Source: Geobacter sp. (lineage in GTDB: Bacteria; Desulfobacterota; Desulfuromonadia; Geobacterales; Pseudopelobacteraceae). Taken from it: DNA of 45,495 nucleotides. The stretch is from NCBI GenBank assembly GCA_003151775.1, contig PLYK01000020.1, positions 1 to 45,495 on the forward strand, read 5' to 3'. The notes beneath the pieces were generated by a model. The model was not told where the DNA came from. It worked only from the letters and a program-made list of their open reading frames with translations, and did no database searches. Position numbers and translations under genes: made by a program. Shown one piece after another: positions 9,181 to 17,000 of this stretch (position 1 is the first letter of the stretch; each line of letters starts with the position of its first letter).

Positions 9181-10227
9181 ATGACCGGACATATCATCGA
9201 CCTGCGCAGCGATACCGTGACCCGGCCCACGCAGGGTATGCGCGACGCCATGATGGCCGCCCAGGTGGGCGACGACGTGTGGGGCGACGATCCCACCGTC
9301 AACAGTCTCCAGGCGACCGTTGCGGAACGCAGCGGCAAGGAGGCCGCCCTGTTCCTCCCAAGCGGCACCCAGAGCAACCTGGCGGCCTTGATGGCCCATT
9401 GCGAACGGGGCGACGAGTATATCGTGGGCCAGTTGGCCCATACCTACAAGTGCGAGGGGGGCGGCGCCGCCGTGCTCGGCTCCATCGTGCCCCAGCCCAT
9501 CGAGAACGAGGCCGACGGCACGCTGTTGCTCCACAAGGTGGCAAGCGCCATCAAGCACCACGGCCCCGGCCTGGGGGCACACTATGCCCGCACCCGGCTC
9601 CTGGCCTTGGAGGACACCTTCAACGGACAAGTGCTCCCGGCCGGGTATGTTGCCGAAGCCACGGCCCAGGCCCGTGAACGGGGCCTTGCCACGCACCTGG
9701 ACGGGGCGCGGATATGCAATGCGGCGGTCGCAAGAGGCGAAACCCTGGCCCAGGCCTGCGAGCCCTTCGATTCCGTGTCCATCTGCTTTTCCAAAGGGCT
9801 GGGGGCGCCGGTGGGGTCGGTGCTGGTCGGGCCGCGAGCATTCATCGAGCGCGCACACCGCTGGCGGAAGGTGCTGGGGGGCGGCATGCGCCAGGCCGGT
9901 TTTCTCGCAGGGGCGTGCCTGTACGCCCTGGACCGTCACTTCGACCGTCTGGCCCAGGACCACGCCAATGCCGAACATCTGGCCAAGGGGCTCGGGGAGA
10001 TCGCCCAGGTGACGGTCAAAGGGCAGGGCACCAACATGGTGTTCGTCCAGTTCCCGGAGCAGGAGTGCGTGCCGTTGCAGGAATACCTTGCCGAACGCGG
10101 GATGCTGGCAAGGGTGACGCTCACGACGCGCCTGGTCACGCACCTGGATGTGACGACAGCCGATATGGATACTTTCGTACGAGCCGTGAAGCAGTACTTC
10201 AACCTGAGAGAAAGGATATCGGTATGA
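9181..10227 (+). CDS. ltaE: Low-specificity L-threonine aldolase
   Basis: A 348-residue PLP enzyme (fold type I) that splits L-threonine or allo-threonine into glycine and acetaldehyde. The family start IDLRSDTVTRPT, the GDDVWGDDPTVN motif and HLDGARICNAAV are present. The PLP lysine is K205 in SICFSKGLGAPVGS. GAAGGAG lies just upstream of the ATG. Its TGA overlaps the ATG of the nitroreductase gene (ATGA), so the two are translationally coupled. Confidence 0.92.
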   Translation: MTGHIIDLRSDTVTRPTQGMRDAMMAAQVGDDVWGDDPTVNSLQATVAERSGKEAALFLPSGTQSNLAALMAHCERGDEYIVGQLAHTYKCEGGGAAVLGSIVPQPIENEADGTLLLHKVASAIKHHGPGLGAHYARTRLLALEDTFNGQVLPAGYVAEATAQARERGLATHLDGARICNAAVARGETLAQACEPFDSVSICFSKGLGAPVGSVLVGPRAFIERAHRWRKVLGGGMRQAGFLAGACLYALDRHFDRLAQDHANAEHLAKGLGEIAQVTVKGQGTNMVFVQFPEQECVPLQEYLAERGMLARVTLTTRLVTHLDVTTADMDTFVRAVKQYFNLRERISV

Positions 10228-10811
10228 TAAAGGGCAGCGACAAACGACAAGCCGATTACATCATCGATGCCATCTTTCTGAACCGATGGTCACCCCGCGC
10301 CATGTCAGGAGAGGAGATACCGGCAGAGGATTTGATGGTGCTGTTCGAGGCGGCCCGCTGGGCGCCCTCCTCCTTCAACAACCAGCCCTGGCGCATCCTC
10401 TATGCCCGGCGCAGCAGCGAGCACTGGCCGCTCTTCTTCGACCTGCTGGTGGATACCAACAGGGTGTGGTGCGTCAACGCAGCGGCGCTTCTGGTGATGG
10501 CCTCCAAGACCACCTTCGATTACAGCGGCAAGCCGTCCCGCACCCACTCCTACGATACTGGGGCCGCCTGGGAGAACCTGGCCCTGCAGGGCAACCTGCG
10601 GGGGTATGTGGTCCACGGCATGCAGGGGTTCGACTACGACCGGGCCCGGACGGCCCTGAATATCCCGGACGACTACCTGGTGGAGGCCATGGCGGCCATC
10701 GGGCGGCCCGGCCGGGTGGAGGATCTGCCGGAGGCGTTGCAGGAGCGGGAGACCCCCAATGACCGGCGCAAGCTGGCGCAGACCGTGTGCGAAGGGCCGT
10801 TTTGCCTATGA
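10224..10811 (+). CDS. Nitroreductase-family flavoprotein
   Basis: A 195-residue FMN-dependent NAD(P)H oxidoreductase of the nitroreductase family. The N-terminal RWSPRAM matches the FMN-phosphate-binding motif (R-x-S-x-R), and EAARWAPSSFNNQPWRI is the family signature. SYDTGAAWENLALQG lies in the middle helix. A late AAIGRPGRVEDLPE resembles the nucleotide-side loop. The start overlaps the ltaE stop by four bases. The natural substrate is unknown. Confidence 0.9.
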   Translation: MIKGSDKRQADYIIDAIFLNRWSPRAMSGEEIPAEDLMVLFEAARWAPSSFNNQPWRILYARRSSEHWPLFFDLLVDTNRVWCVNAAALLVMASKTTFDYSGKPSRTHSYDTGAAWENLALQGNLRGYVVHGMQGFDYDRARTALNIPDDYLVEAMAAIGRPGRVEDLPEALQERETPNDRRKLAQTVCEGPFCL

Positions 10812-10935
10812 CAAACAACGACACCCACCCCCCTGCTGGATCGCTGCGGCGCACTGCTCAAGAGCAGGCCTACCGGGACTAATGTGATGGATGTGCAGGT
10901 CATTCTGGTACACCCGCCGACAGGAGTATAATGCC

Positions 10936-11616
10936 ATGACCCCCAGAACCTTCGCCATCGGCGACGTACACGGCTGCGCCCGCACCCTGCGGCACCTGGT
11001 CACGCAGGTGATCCGCCTGGCCCCCGGCGACAGTCTCTACCTGCTGGGGGACCTGATCGACCGGGGACCGGACAGCAAGGGGGTTTTGGACTTTATCTTC
11101 CGGTTGGACGCAGCCGGCTTCAACGTCACGTCGGTGCGGGGCAACCACGAGGAGATGTGCCTGCGCGCCCCCTACAACCAGTCGGCCATGGACATGTGGA
11201 GCGCCAACGGCGGCCAAGCCACCCTGGCCAGTTTTCAGGCCGACGGTCCGGGCGACATCCCCCACCGCTACCTGCACCTCCTCCATTCCCTTCCCTACTA
11301 CGTGCTGCTGGACGACTTCGTCATCGTCCATGCCGGTCTCAACTTTGAGTTGACGGCCCCCTTCGACCCCTTCGACGACACCGGCGCCATGCTCTGGACC
11401 CGTTCCGATGTGGTGGACCGGCAGCGCATCGGCGGCAGGCGGCTGGTGTGCGGCCATACCATGGTCACACGGCAACAGCTCGAAGCCTCGCTGCACAGTG
11501 ACAAGATCATGCTGGACAACGGCTGCGTCACCGCCAGGTGGCCCGACATGGGATGCCTGGCAGCCCTGGAGCTGAACAGCATGCAGCTCTCATTTCAGAA
11601 AAATATCGATCTATAG
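10936..11616 (+). CDS. Metallophosphoesterase, bacterial PPP-type protein phosphatase
   Basis: A 226-residue two-metal phosphatase of the PPP superfamily (PrpA/ApaH-like). The three metal motifs are in order: GDVHG at 9-13, GDLIDRG at 38-44 and RGNHE at 68-72, with later VHAG and CGHT supplying the remaining His ligands. CAGGAG precedes the ATG at 10936; an earlier in-frame start at 10891 lacks a binding site. The length fits Ser/Thr or Tyr protein phosphatases better than full ApaH, but cleavage of diadenosine tetraphosphate cannot be excluded. Confidence 0.88.
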   Translation: MTPRTFAIGDVHGCARTLRHLVTQVIRLAPGDSLYLLGDLIDRGPDSKGVLDFIFRLDAAGFNVTSVRGNHEEMCLRAPYNQSAMDMWSANGGQATLASFQADGPGDIPHRYLHLLHSLPYYVLLDDFVIVHAGLNFELTAPFDPFDDTGAMLWTRSDVVDRQRIGGRRLVCGHTMVTRQQLEASLHSDKIMLDNGCVTARWPDMGCLAALELNSMQLSFQKNIDL

Positions 11617-11692
11617 GACGTATTCTGTCATATATCTCTATTACATATCGCTCAATGGCTTCGTCGATGAGTTCGGTTTTCATAATGGGCTT

Positions 11693-12520
11693 CTATTTGC
11701 TTATGGTGGCGTTCTCAATGAGAACTTTGTAACGGTACCCGTATCCGAAGTCCCGGTCCTTGGCAACGGTCCCTTTGACTGTAACCACATCGTCCAGGTG
11801 GGGCGTTGCCGTGGTGGTGCACACCAGGTTATGGGTGCCCTTGGACTGGGAGCCTGTGCCATCCTGGATATGTACCCAGATTCTCTTCATGATCCCTGAG
11901 GTTACCTTGACGATCTTGCCCCGGACAACGATCTGCTTCTTGTCGAGCTTGGCCCTGTTGTGGTAGATCTCGGCAATGGTGAAGGCATTGGGGCCGACGG
12001 CCTTTTTTACTGAAATCCGCTTCTCCTTGGGCATCACGGCAACCTTGCTGCCCATGGGTAAGGTTTGCTTCTGTGGCGGGGCGGCTGTGGGCGGGGTGAT
12101 TGGCGTGGCGGCCTTTGCCGGGCTGCTTGCCGGTGCTCCGGCAGGTTGCGGGACAACGCCATTGGAGAAGACGATGGTGTCGAAGGTGCGTTTGAGGGTT
12201 TTGCTTTCGAAGTTCTTCATGACAAGACCTTCCTTGAAACTCATGCGGTCGCCCTCTTTGGCCCTGGTCTGCGTCACGGCTATCCAGATCTTTTCGCCGT
12301 TGCCTTTCTGCAGGTAGATATAGCTGTAACCGCCGTTGTTCAAAACTTGCAGCACTTTGCCGGAGATGGGCTCCGATTGCTGGTGGGTCGTCGATTGGGC
12401 GGGGTATTCGATCTTCGGGTGGCCGGCCGGTACGTTGGGGGTATTCGGTTCGGCAAAGGAAACGGCGGCAACGTTGCAAAAAACGATGAACGTAAGGGGC
12501 AGGAGGCGTCTATTTTTCAT
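11693..12520 (-). CDS. Exported protein with two OB-fold-like domains
   Basis: A 275-residue secreted protein. Residues 1-23 are a signal peptide (MKNRRLLPLTFIVFCNVAAV, cut near SFA). Two similar halves follow: ISGKVLQVLNNGGYSYIYLQ with KIWIAV (about 53-82), and IVVRGKIVKVTSGI with RIWVHIQDGTGSQSKGTHNLV near the C-terminus, joined by a Pro/Ala-rich linker. This pattern resembles NrfJ-like exported OB-fold proteins found near cytochrome genes. It lies convergent with the phosphatase gene and divergent from queC. The function is unknown; a periplasmic location is inferred. Confidence 0.75.
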   Translation of the reverse strand: MKNRRLLPLTFIVFCNVAAVSFAEPNTPNVPAGHPKIEYPAQSTTHQQSEPISGKVLQVLNNGGYSYIYLQKGNGEKIWIAVTQTRAKEGDRMSFKEGLVMKNFESKTLKRTFDTIVFSNGVVPQPAGAPASSPAKAATPITPPTAAPPQKQTLPMGSKVAVMPKEKRISVKKAVGPNAFTIAEIYHNRAKLDKKQIVVRGKIVKVTSGIMKRIWVHIQDGTGSQSKGTHNLVCTTTATPHLDDVVTVKGTVAKDRDFGYGYRYKVLIENATISK

Positions 12521-12615
12521 GTGATCCTCATTTTTGAATTTACCAGCTCGTAATTTTTGATACTATCACGAAAGTCCGACAACAAGCAGCTCAAAAAAAG
12601 AGGGGACAGGATACT

Positions 12616-13296
12616 ATGCAGAGCAAAGCGGTCGTTCTTTACAGCAGCGGTCTTGATTCAACCACCTGCCTGGCCATGGCCCAGGCAGAAGGGTTTACCC
12701 CCTATGCCATCAGCTTTTCCTACGGCCAGCGGCACAGCCGTGAACTGGAGGTGGCCAAGGCCAATGCGGTGCGGCTGGGCGCCTCCGAACACCTGGTGGT
12801 GGAGTTCGACCTGCGCCTGATGGGGGGGAGCGCCCTGACGGCTGATATTGCCGTGCCCAAGGAGGGGGTGGGGAGCAATATCCCGGTCACCTATGTGCCG
12901 GCCCGCAACACCATCTTTCTCTCCTTTGCCCTGGGCTGGGCCGAGGTGCTGGGGGCCTTTGACATCTTCATCGGCGTCAACGCCCTCGATTACTCCGGCT
13001 ACCCGGACTGCCGGCCCGCCTATATCGCGGCCTTCGAGGCCATGGCCAACCTGGCCACCAAGGCCGGCGTGGAAGGGACGGGGCGTTTTCGCATCCATAC
13101 GCCGCTCATCGACCTGACCAAGGCCGAGATCATCAAAAAGGGGGTCGAGCTGGGGGTCGATTACGGGCTGACCCATTCCTGCTACGATCCGACGCCGGAG
13201 GGGCTTTCTTGCGGGCAATGCGATTCCTGCCGTCTGCGGTTGAAGGGGTTTGCCGAGGCAGGGCTGAAGGACCCGCTCAGGTATGTGAGCCGGTAA
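12616..13296 (+). CDS. queC: 7-cyano-7-deazaguanine synthase
   Basis: Makes preQ0 from 7-carboxy-7-deazaguanine, ammonia and ATP, a step toward queuosine in tRNA. The 226-residue protein has the PP-loop SSGLDSTT at 10-17, [23 protein letters not shown] and [14 protein letters not shown], all family markers. A C-terminal zinc site is formed by [20 protein letters not shown] (four Cys). GAGGGGACAGG upstream supplies the binding site. No preQ1 riboswitch is apparent upstream, and no other queuosine gene lies nearby. Confidence 0.95.
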   Translation: MQSKAVVLYSSGLDSTTCLAMAQAEGFTPYAISFSYGQRHSRELEVAKANAVRLGASEHLVVEFDLRLMGGSALTADIAVPKEGVGSNIPVTYVPARNTIFLSFALGWAEVLGAFDIFIGVNALDYSGYPDCRPAYIAAFEAMANLATKAGVEGTGRFRIHTPLIDLTKAEIIKKGVELGVDYGLTHSCYDPTPEGLSCGQCDSCRLRLKGFAEAGLKDPLRYVSR

Positions 13297-13383
13297 TATC
13301 ACGTGCCATGTCGATGAAGAAGGCGCACCCCGCTGGGTCAAGCCGGTTGGTTAATCTGTTGATAATTTTTTCTAATATTGTGC

Positions 13384-13427
13384 CAGCAAAACGCCCGCAT
13401 TATGCGAACGTTTTTTTGTGGTAACAA
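13384..13427 (+). terminator. queC terminator, left 44-bp inverted repeat of the island
   Basis: ACGCCCGCATTATGCGAACG forms an imperfect stem followed by seven T. The 44 bases at 13384-13427 match the reverse complement of 18726-18769 at 40 of 44 positions, and the match extends beyond the stem into GTGGTAACAA, which faces inward at both ends. Confidence 0.8.
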
Positions 13428-13452
13428 TCACGGATGGATTTTATCTGCACCA

Positions 13453-13490
13453 AAACGCCCATGTACAGTGCCGTGGGCGCTTTGTTATTT
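13453..13490 (-). terminator. Terminator of the island's last minus-strand gene
   Basis: The arms CGCCCA (13455-13460) and TGGGCG (13474-13479) pair around a 13-base loop. On the minus strand the stem is followed by TTTTGG; on the plus strand by a T-rich CTTTGTTATTTTT. It may serve both converging transcripts. Confidence 0.6.
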
Positions 13491-13532
13491 TTCAACCCTC
13501 GTTCAGTTGTGTCCCGTCCGCTGCCGATGGTG

Positions 13533-14285
13533 CTAGTCACAACTGTCATATTGCTGTGCCGGATGAATTTGCGATACCCCACATCCAGATCGTAATGACA
13601 GGATACCTTCACTTGTAACTACCGCGTCCGCACAAGGGTAATTTGAATTGTAGTTCGTGTCGCATCTAATGGGAACAATGCTGTTATTATCCGCATGGAC
13701 GTAGCGCACTTCAAACTGCGTCGTTGGCACATCCTCTGCGATGGCAACCCCGCTGTAGACTTCAGTCCAAGACCCGCCTCCCGAGTGAATCAACGGTCGC
13801 TGCCCATCGACATGGGGAAAGCGTAGCGAACCAGCTGTCGCTTCTTGTCCGTCCGACAGTCGCCGAACGCGGAACTCATACCACGTTGCTTCAGCCTCTT
13901 CTCGGCAAGGAGATAGCCAGCAGAGATATCGACCACACCTCCAATCGAAAAGCGATCTCACTCCAACAAAGTTGCCTTCATGTCCTGAATTCTCCACCCA
14001 ACCGCCAGTCGTCGATGCCGCATCCTCATCATCTCGTGTCCCCCAACGGGAGAAAATCAAACCATGCCCTTGCCAACCGACTCCTGGACGGAAGATGTCG
14101 GTTTGGAAACCAAAATATATACCGTAACCACCAATATACCCTTGATAGAGTTGAAAATACCGACCGGGTGAACGCTCGTCGCCAGAAACGAATTCGACCT
14201 CAAAAACAAGATCGTGAAGAAGTTCTTTCGGGAAGTACCACCAGCCGTAAGCCATCCCTTGTGGTAACTTTATAGAAGTTGGCAT
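13533..14285 (-). CDS. Hypothetical protein in the restriction island
   Basis: I do not recognise this 250-residue protein. It is rich in Trp, Tyr, Gly and Asp, with KLPQGMAYGWWYFP near the start, GYIGGYGIYFGFQTD, and Cys residues in the middle and C-terminal parts; no membrane segment or signal peptide is clear. A beta-sandwich fold such as those of secreted lectin-like proteins is possible but unproven. I chose the ATG at 14285, preceded by AAAGGGG; a TTG start at 14324 is also open. A second frame at 14200-14427 overlaps the beginning, so a frameshift joining the two is possible. Codon use is AT-richer than the flanking genes. Confidence 0.5.
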   Translation of the reverse strand: MPTSIKLPQGMAYGWWYFPKELLHDLVFEVEFVSGDERSPGRYFQLYQGYIGGYGIYFGFQTDIFRPGVGWQGHGLIFSRWGTRDDEDAASTTGGWVENSGHEGNFVGVRSLFDWRCGRYLCWLSPCREEAEATWYEFRVRRLSDGQEATAGSLRFPHVDGQRPLIHSGGGSWTEVYSGVAIAEDVPTTQFEVRYVHADNNSIVPIRCDTNYNSNYPCADAVVTSEGILSLRSGCGVSQIHPAQQYDSCD

Positions 14286-14448
14286 ATTCTGTATAACCCC
14301 TTTCAGTAACACAAAGTTCTTCAATCCTGCTCCGAGTATTCGTGCATTGTTTTTGATTTAACCCAAGTTGCCGCTCCATGGATATTTCCATCTGGCGCCG
14401 AATCTCCGATCCAGACATGTGCAACATAGGGGAAATAACAGTCTGTTA

Positions 14449-14754
14449 TCATTCTTCGCCCTGTGTAGCCGCAATCTCAATCATCTGCATGTAGTCGCAG
14501 CTGTCAAGATTGGCACCCAGTTCTTCAAGGCGTTGTCATATTAGTCCGATTTTTGTCGGCAGCCCAACGCCGATACGCGGGCTTAAAAAATCAATTTTCA
14601 GCAGGTCAGTTTCAAGAAGAGGACTACCATCATCATTGCATAGCTGGATTTTTACCATCGCTTCAAAATCATAATACTGTATAGTGCACCGCGCAGGAGC
14701 TGTAGCTACGCGTAGTATCTCATCGGCTTTTTGCAGATCCAGATTTTGTCCCAT
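14449..14754 (-). pseudogene. Small gene interrupted by an in-frame TGA
   Basis: From the ATG at 14754 (AAGAGGTG upstream) the frame runs 72 codons to TGA at 14536-14538. Coding-like sequence continues in the same frame for 28 codons (QRLEELGANLDSCDYMQMIE...) to TGA at 14449. The joined product would be about 100 residues, mostly charged, with no known motif. A single CGA-to-TGA or TGG-to-TGA change would explain this. Recoding as selenocysteine is not supported by any hairpin I could find. It lies 16 bases after the next upstream gene, itself broken. Confidence 0.55.
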
Positions 14755-14770
14755 GTGCTGCACCTCTTGG

Positions 14771-15098
14771 TCAGAATTCTTCACCTATCTTGTGGAACAC
14801 CGTGCCATTCCAATCGAACTGGCTGATTGTTTGGTGCGCCGCATTAAATATGCTGGTTTCAGCTTCTTCGCCGGGAATTAGAGGGCGATGAAATTCAGAC
14901 GAACATACGCATGCTTTCGAATCATAGAAAACTTGGGAGATCAGGTTTTCATGCCCGCCATTGGCAACTTTCTTTGCAAATAAAAGCATGTCTGACAATT
15001 CATTAGCTTTTGCATAGCGGCTTACAAGTGTGATGCCGAATGCAACCAATGTGCCGGGGTCTACTTGGGACGCTTTTTTCGTAGAAGTATGAATTCAT
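14771..15098 (-). pseudogene. Small gene with a frameshift in an A6 run
   Basis: The ATG at 15098 has an excellent ribosome-binding site (AAAAGGAGCATTAACT). Its frame soon becomes non-coding, while a neighbouring frame opens and runs to 14771. Removing one A from the six-A run at about 15073-15078 joins them into a product of about 108 residues starting MNSYFYEKASQVDPG and continuing TLVAFGITLVSRYAKANEL. The frame of the ATG is also open upstream and contains a hydrophobic, signal-like stretch (FSLGLLIFSFLVG), but has no ATG there. No family is recognised. A sequencing error in the A-run is possible. Confidence 0.55.
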
Positions 15099-15272
15099 AG
15101 TTAATGCTCCTTTTAGAGTTTGCTCGCCATAGCCTACCAGAAACGAAAAAATCAGCAATCCAAGTGAAAACGCTTTTCTTTTTGTTTAATGTTAACCCCT
15201 TTGGATGGCATGTAAACCAGCACCCTGTCATAGACATGCTTTCACGAAATTAAACAAAATCATTCCTTTTGT

Positions 15273-15491
15273 CTAGTGCCCCCACACTTGAAAGGCAAGC
15301 ACCGCAGCATTTAACAGACCCACAACAACGAGAAGTAATGTCAGCCAGTTTAGTCTGTCCGCTGTCTTTTGTTGCTCTTGAGCAAGAAGTACCTGAAGCC
15401 TTTGCTCAGCGTTGCGCCTTGCATCAGGATCACCAAAGCCGTTTCCGTCTGCAAACATTTCAAGTATCTCTTTAATCTCGTTTCGAGCCAT
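15273..15491 (-). CDS. Small membrane protein, C-terminal anchor
   Basis: A 72-residue protein starting MARNEIKEILEMFADG. The first 45 residues are charged and probably helical (NAEQRLQVLLAQEQQKTADR). The C-terminus is one hydrophobic segment, WLTLLLVVVGLLNAAVLAF, so it is likely a tail-anchored inner-membrane protein. The start at 15491 follows TGGAG at a good distance; the longer frame to 15524 lacks one. It lies 66 bases after the next membrane protein gene and may share its transcript. The function is unknown. Confidence 0.65.
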   Translation of the reverse strand: MARNEIKEILEMFADGNGFGDPDARRNAEQRLQVLLAQEQQKTADRLNWLTLLLVVVGLLNAAVLAFQVWGH

Positions 15492-15557
15492 GCTTTTTAC
15501 TCCATTGAAGGTGTCATTAGACAAAGTGGTTCATTCTGACCGGTTGAAGAAGGAGGG

Positions 15558-15950
15558 CTATCTTTTGGTATAATCATACTTGTCGAGACCAAGCTCATCT
15601 CTGATGCCCTCTCGAACTAATCGTGCCAAATCTCCAACTGCATCTGAATATGCTTTGTTGTCTTGTCCGTGACGCGCATCCACCAGACGTATCATAGTGT
15701 CAATCTCATCTTTATGACAATAAAGCTGAAACTTGGTGTTTGTTTGTGTGAGCATTTCCCCCAATTCAGTGCCACTCACTCGATTCGCTGTAATTGCGAA
15801 AAAAGCTGGCAAAAATGAATGCAAAGCATCTAAACGATACTCCATGCGCTTCTTGGCTATTTCGTGCCGTCTATTTAAGGCGCTATTCACAAACCATCCG
15901 ACGACGACAATTACAACAGCAAAAATTGTTATCCAGTCGTGAATGTTCAT
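15558..15950 (-). CDS. Small membrane protein, N-terminal anchor
   Basis: A 130-residue protein with one N-terminal transmembrane segment (WITIFAVVIVVVGWFVNSAL, about 6-25) and a cytoplasmic region of about 100 residues, mostly helical and charged, with two Cys or fewer and no known motif. AGGGGGAATC lies before the ATG. It is encoded just after the restriction endonuclease on the same strand. It could be an accessory protein of the island or an unrelated passenger. Confidence 0.65.
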   Translation of the reverse strand: MNIHDWITIFAVVIVVVGWFVNSALNRRHEIAKKRMEYRLDALHSFLPAFFAITANRVSGTELGEMLTQTNTKFQLYCHKDEIDTMIRLVDARHGQDNKAYSDAVGDLARLVREGIRDELGLDKYDYTKR

Positions 15951-16058
15951 GGGTATGATTCCCCCTGATCCAGTATTTTGTCCACCGCGCCATTAGATAA
16001 AATGTTTCATTCTGTTTAGTGTAGGCTCCCCAATCTGGAACATATAGGAACTACTACC

Positions 16059-17000
16059 TTATCTCGGTCCCAGAAAACGGTCGCCGTTGAAATGTATCAG
16101 GTGCTCCGGGATGTCGGCAAGCCAGACCTCGGTATCCCAGGCAATGTTCTTGGCGAACTTTTTAAACTCCGCCATGTCAGGGAATGCCGAAACGTATATT
16201 TTGCCGGCTGTGCTTTTAAACATGGCTTCAAGCTCGATGACCCGCTTTTTGGAAACGGGACCGTGCGACGTGACGACCTCTATAAGGAACAGCCAGTTTT
16301 TCTCGGCGTCGAAAAGAACGACATCCGGAAGCTTGTCATGGTTGAACTCCACGCCATGCGCCGCCAGCCCTTCCTTGTCGACGATAAGCAACTTGTCGGC
16401 GGTGTCCCCGAGGTAAAGCAAGGTTGCGCCCGGTGCGAAGTTCAAGGCAAACTCCTTGACGACTGCGGCTTGCACTTCGTTGTGCTTGCCGGGGGAGAGA
16501 CTAAACTCCCGCCCATCGGCGAGTTTGAGGGGTATCCTATGCAGTTCCCGGCTTTGCCGATACGTTGCGGCAAGGCTTCCCTGATCCTTCTTGAATTTCG
16601 TCGCAGCCCGCTCCCATGCACCTGTCCCGAATTTCCGGATTGCAGTCAAGGCGGCTTCCGTAAGCCGATAATGCGCTCTTGGCGAATTCGTCGACAAGCC
16701 GGGAAGATCGGGGTTGTAAAGGACAACATGTGCCTGCTCGAACTGGTGCAAAACCTGCCGTCTGAAAGTTTCACGGGTGTTGGGTTTGTATTCCCTACCG
16801 TAGTTGTCCCGGACGAAATACATGATGTTCTTTGTGACCGTCTGGCTTGAGGCGGTTGCATCACGCCATTTGGTTTTTTCCTTCACATTGCACAACGAAA
16901 GCAGGGTATAGGCAGAAATTTCATTTTGTTGCGCCGTAGGCAAACCCAGAGCTTTAAGGATGGCTTGCGCGTCTTCCAGCTTTCCCATCATCCCCCCCAT
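16059..17000 (-). CDS. Type II restriction endonuclease, PstI/BsuBI family
   Basis: Restriction enzyme expected to cut CTGCAG or a related site that the partner methyltransferase protects. Its 313 residues are close to the size known for PstI and BsuBI (a little over 310). The family core is at about 170-255: SLSPGKHNEVQAAVVKEF, LLYLGDTADKLLIVD, LPDVVLFD and FLIEVVTSHGPVS. D226 and E241 fit the PD-(D/E)xK-type metal site. The start may be the ATG at 17000, 16991 or 16988, all inside the end of the methyltransferase gene, so translation of the pair is coupled. Confidence 0.88.
   Translation of the reverse strand: MGGMMGKLEDAQAILKALGLPTAQQNEISAYTLLSLCNVKEKTKWRDATASSQTVTKNIMYFVRDNYGREYKPNTRETFRRQVLHQFEQAHVVLYNPDLPGLSTNSPRAHYRLTEAALTAIRKFGTGAWERAATKFKKDQGSLAATYRQSRELHRIPLKLADGREFSLSPGKHNEVQAAVVKEFALNFAPGATLLYLGDTADKLLIVDKEGLAAHGVEFNHDKLPDVVLFDAEKNWLFLIEVVTSHGPVSKKRVIELEAMFKSTAGKIYVSAFPDMAEFKKFAKNIAWDTEVWLADIPEHLIHFNGDRFLGPR

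Noticed and set aside
10808-10882. 24-codon frame starting in the nitroreductase stop (ATGA)
   Set aside because: Overlap is suggestive, but the frame is very short, has no recognisable features and could arise by chance.
11525-11683. Short minus-strand frame beginning MKTELIDEAIERYVIEIYDR
   Set aside because: The first 20 residues look protein-like and may be a gene remnant, but the rest is antisense to the phosphatase gene and there is no good ribosome-binding site.
14200-14427. 75-codon minus-strand frame overlapping the unknown island protein
   Set aside because: It has an ATG but a poor binding site, and its last part overlaps a better frame. It may be the 5' part of a frameshifted gene, so it is mentioned with that gene rather than called separately.
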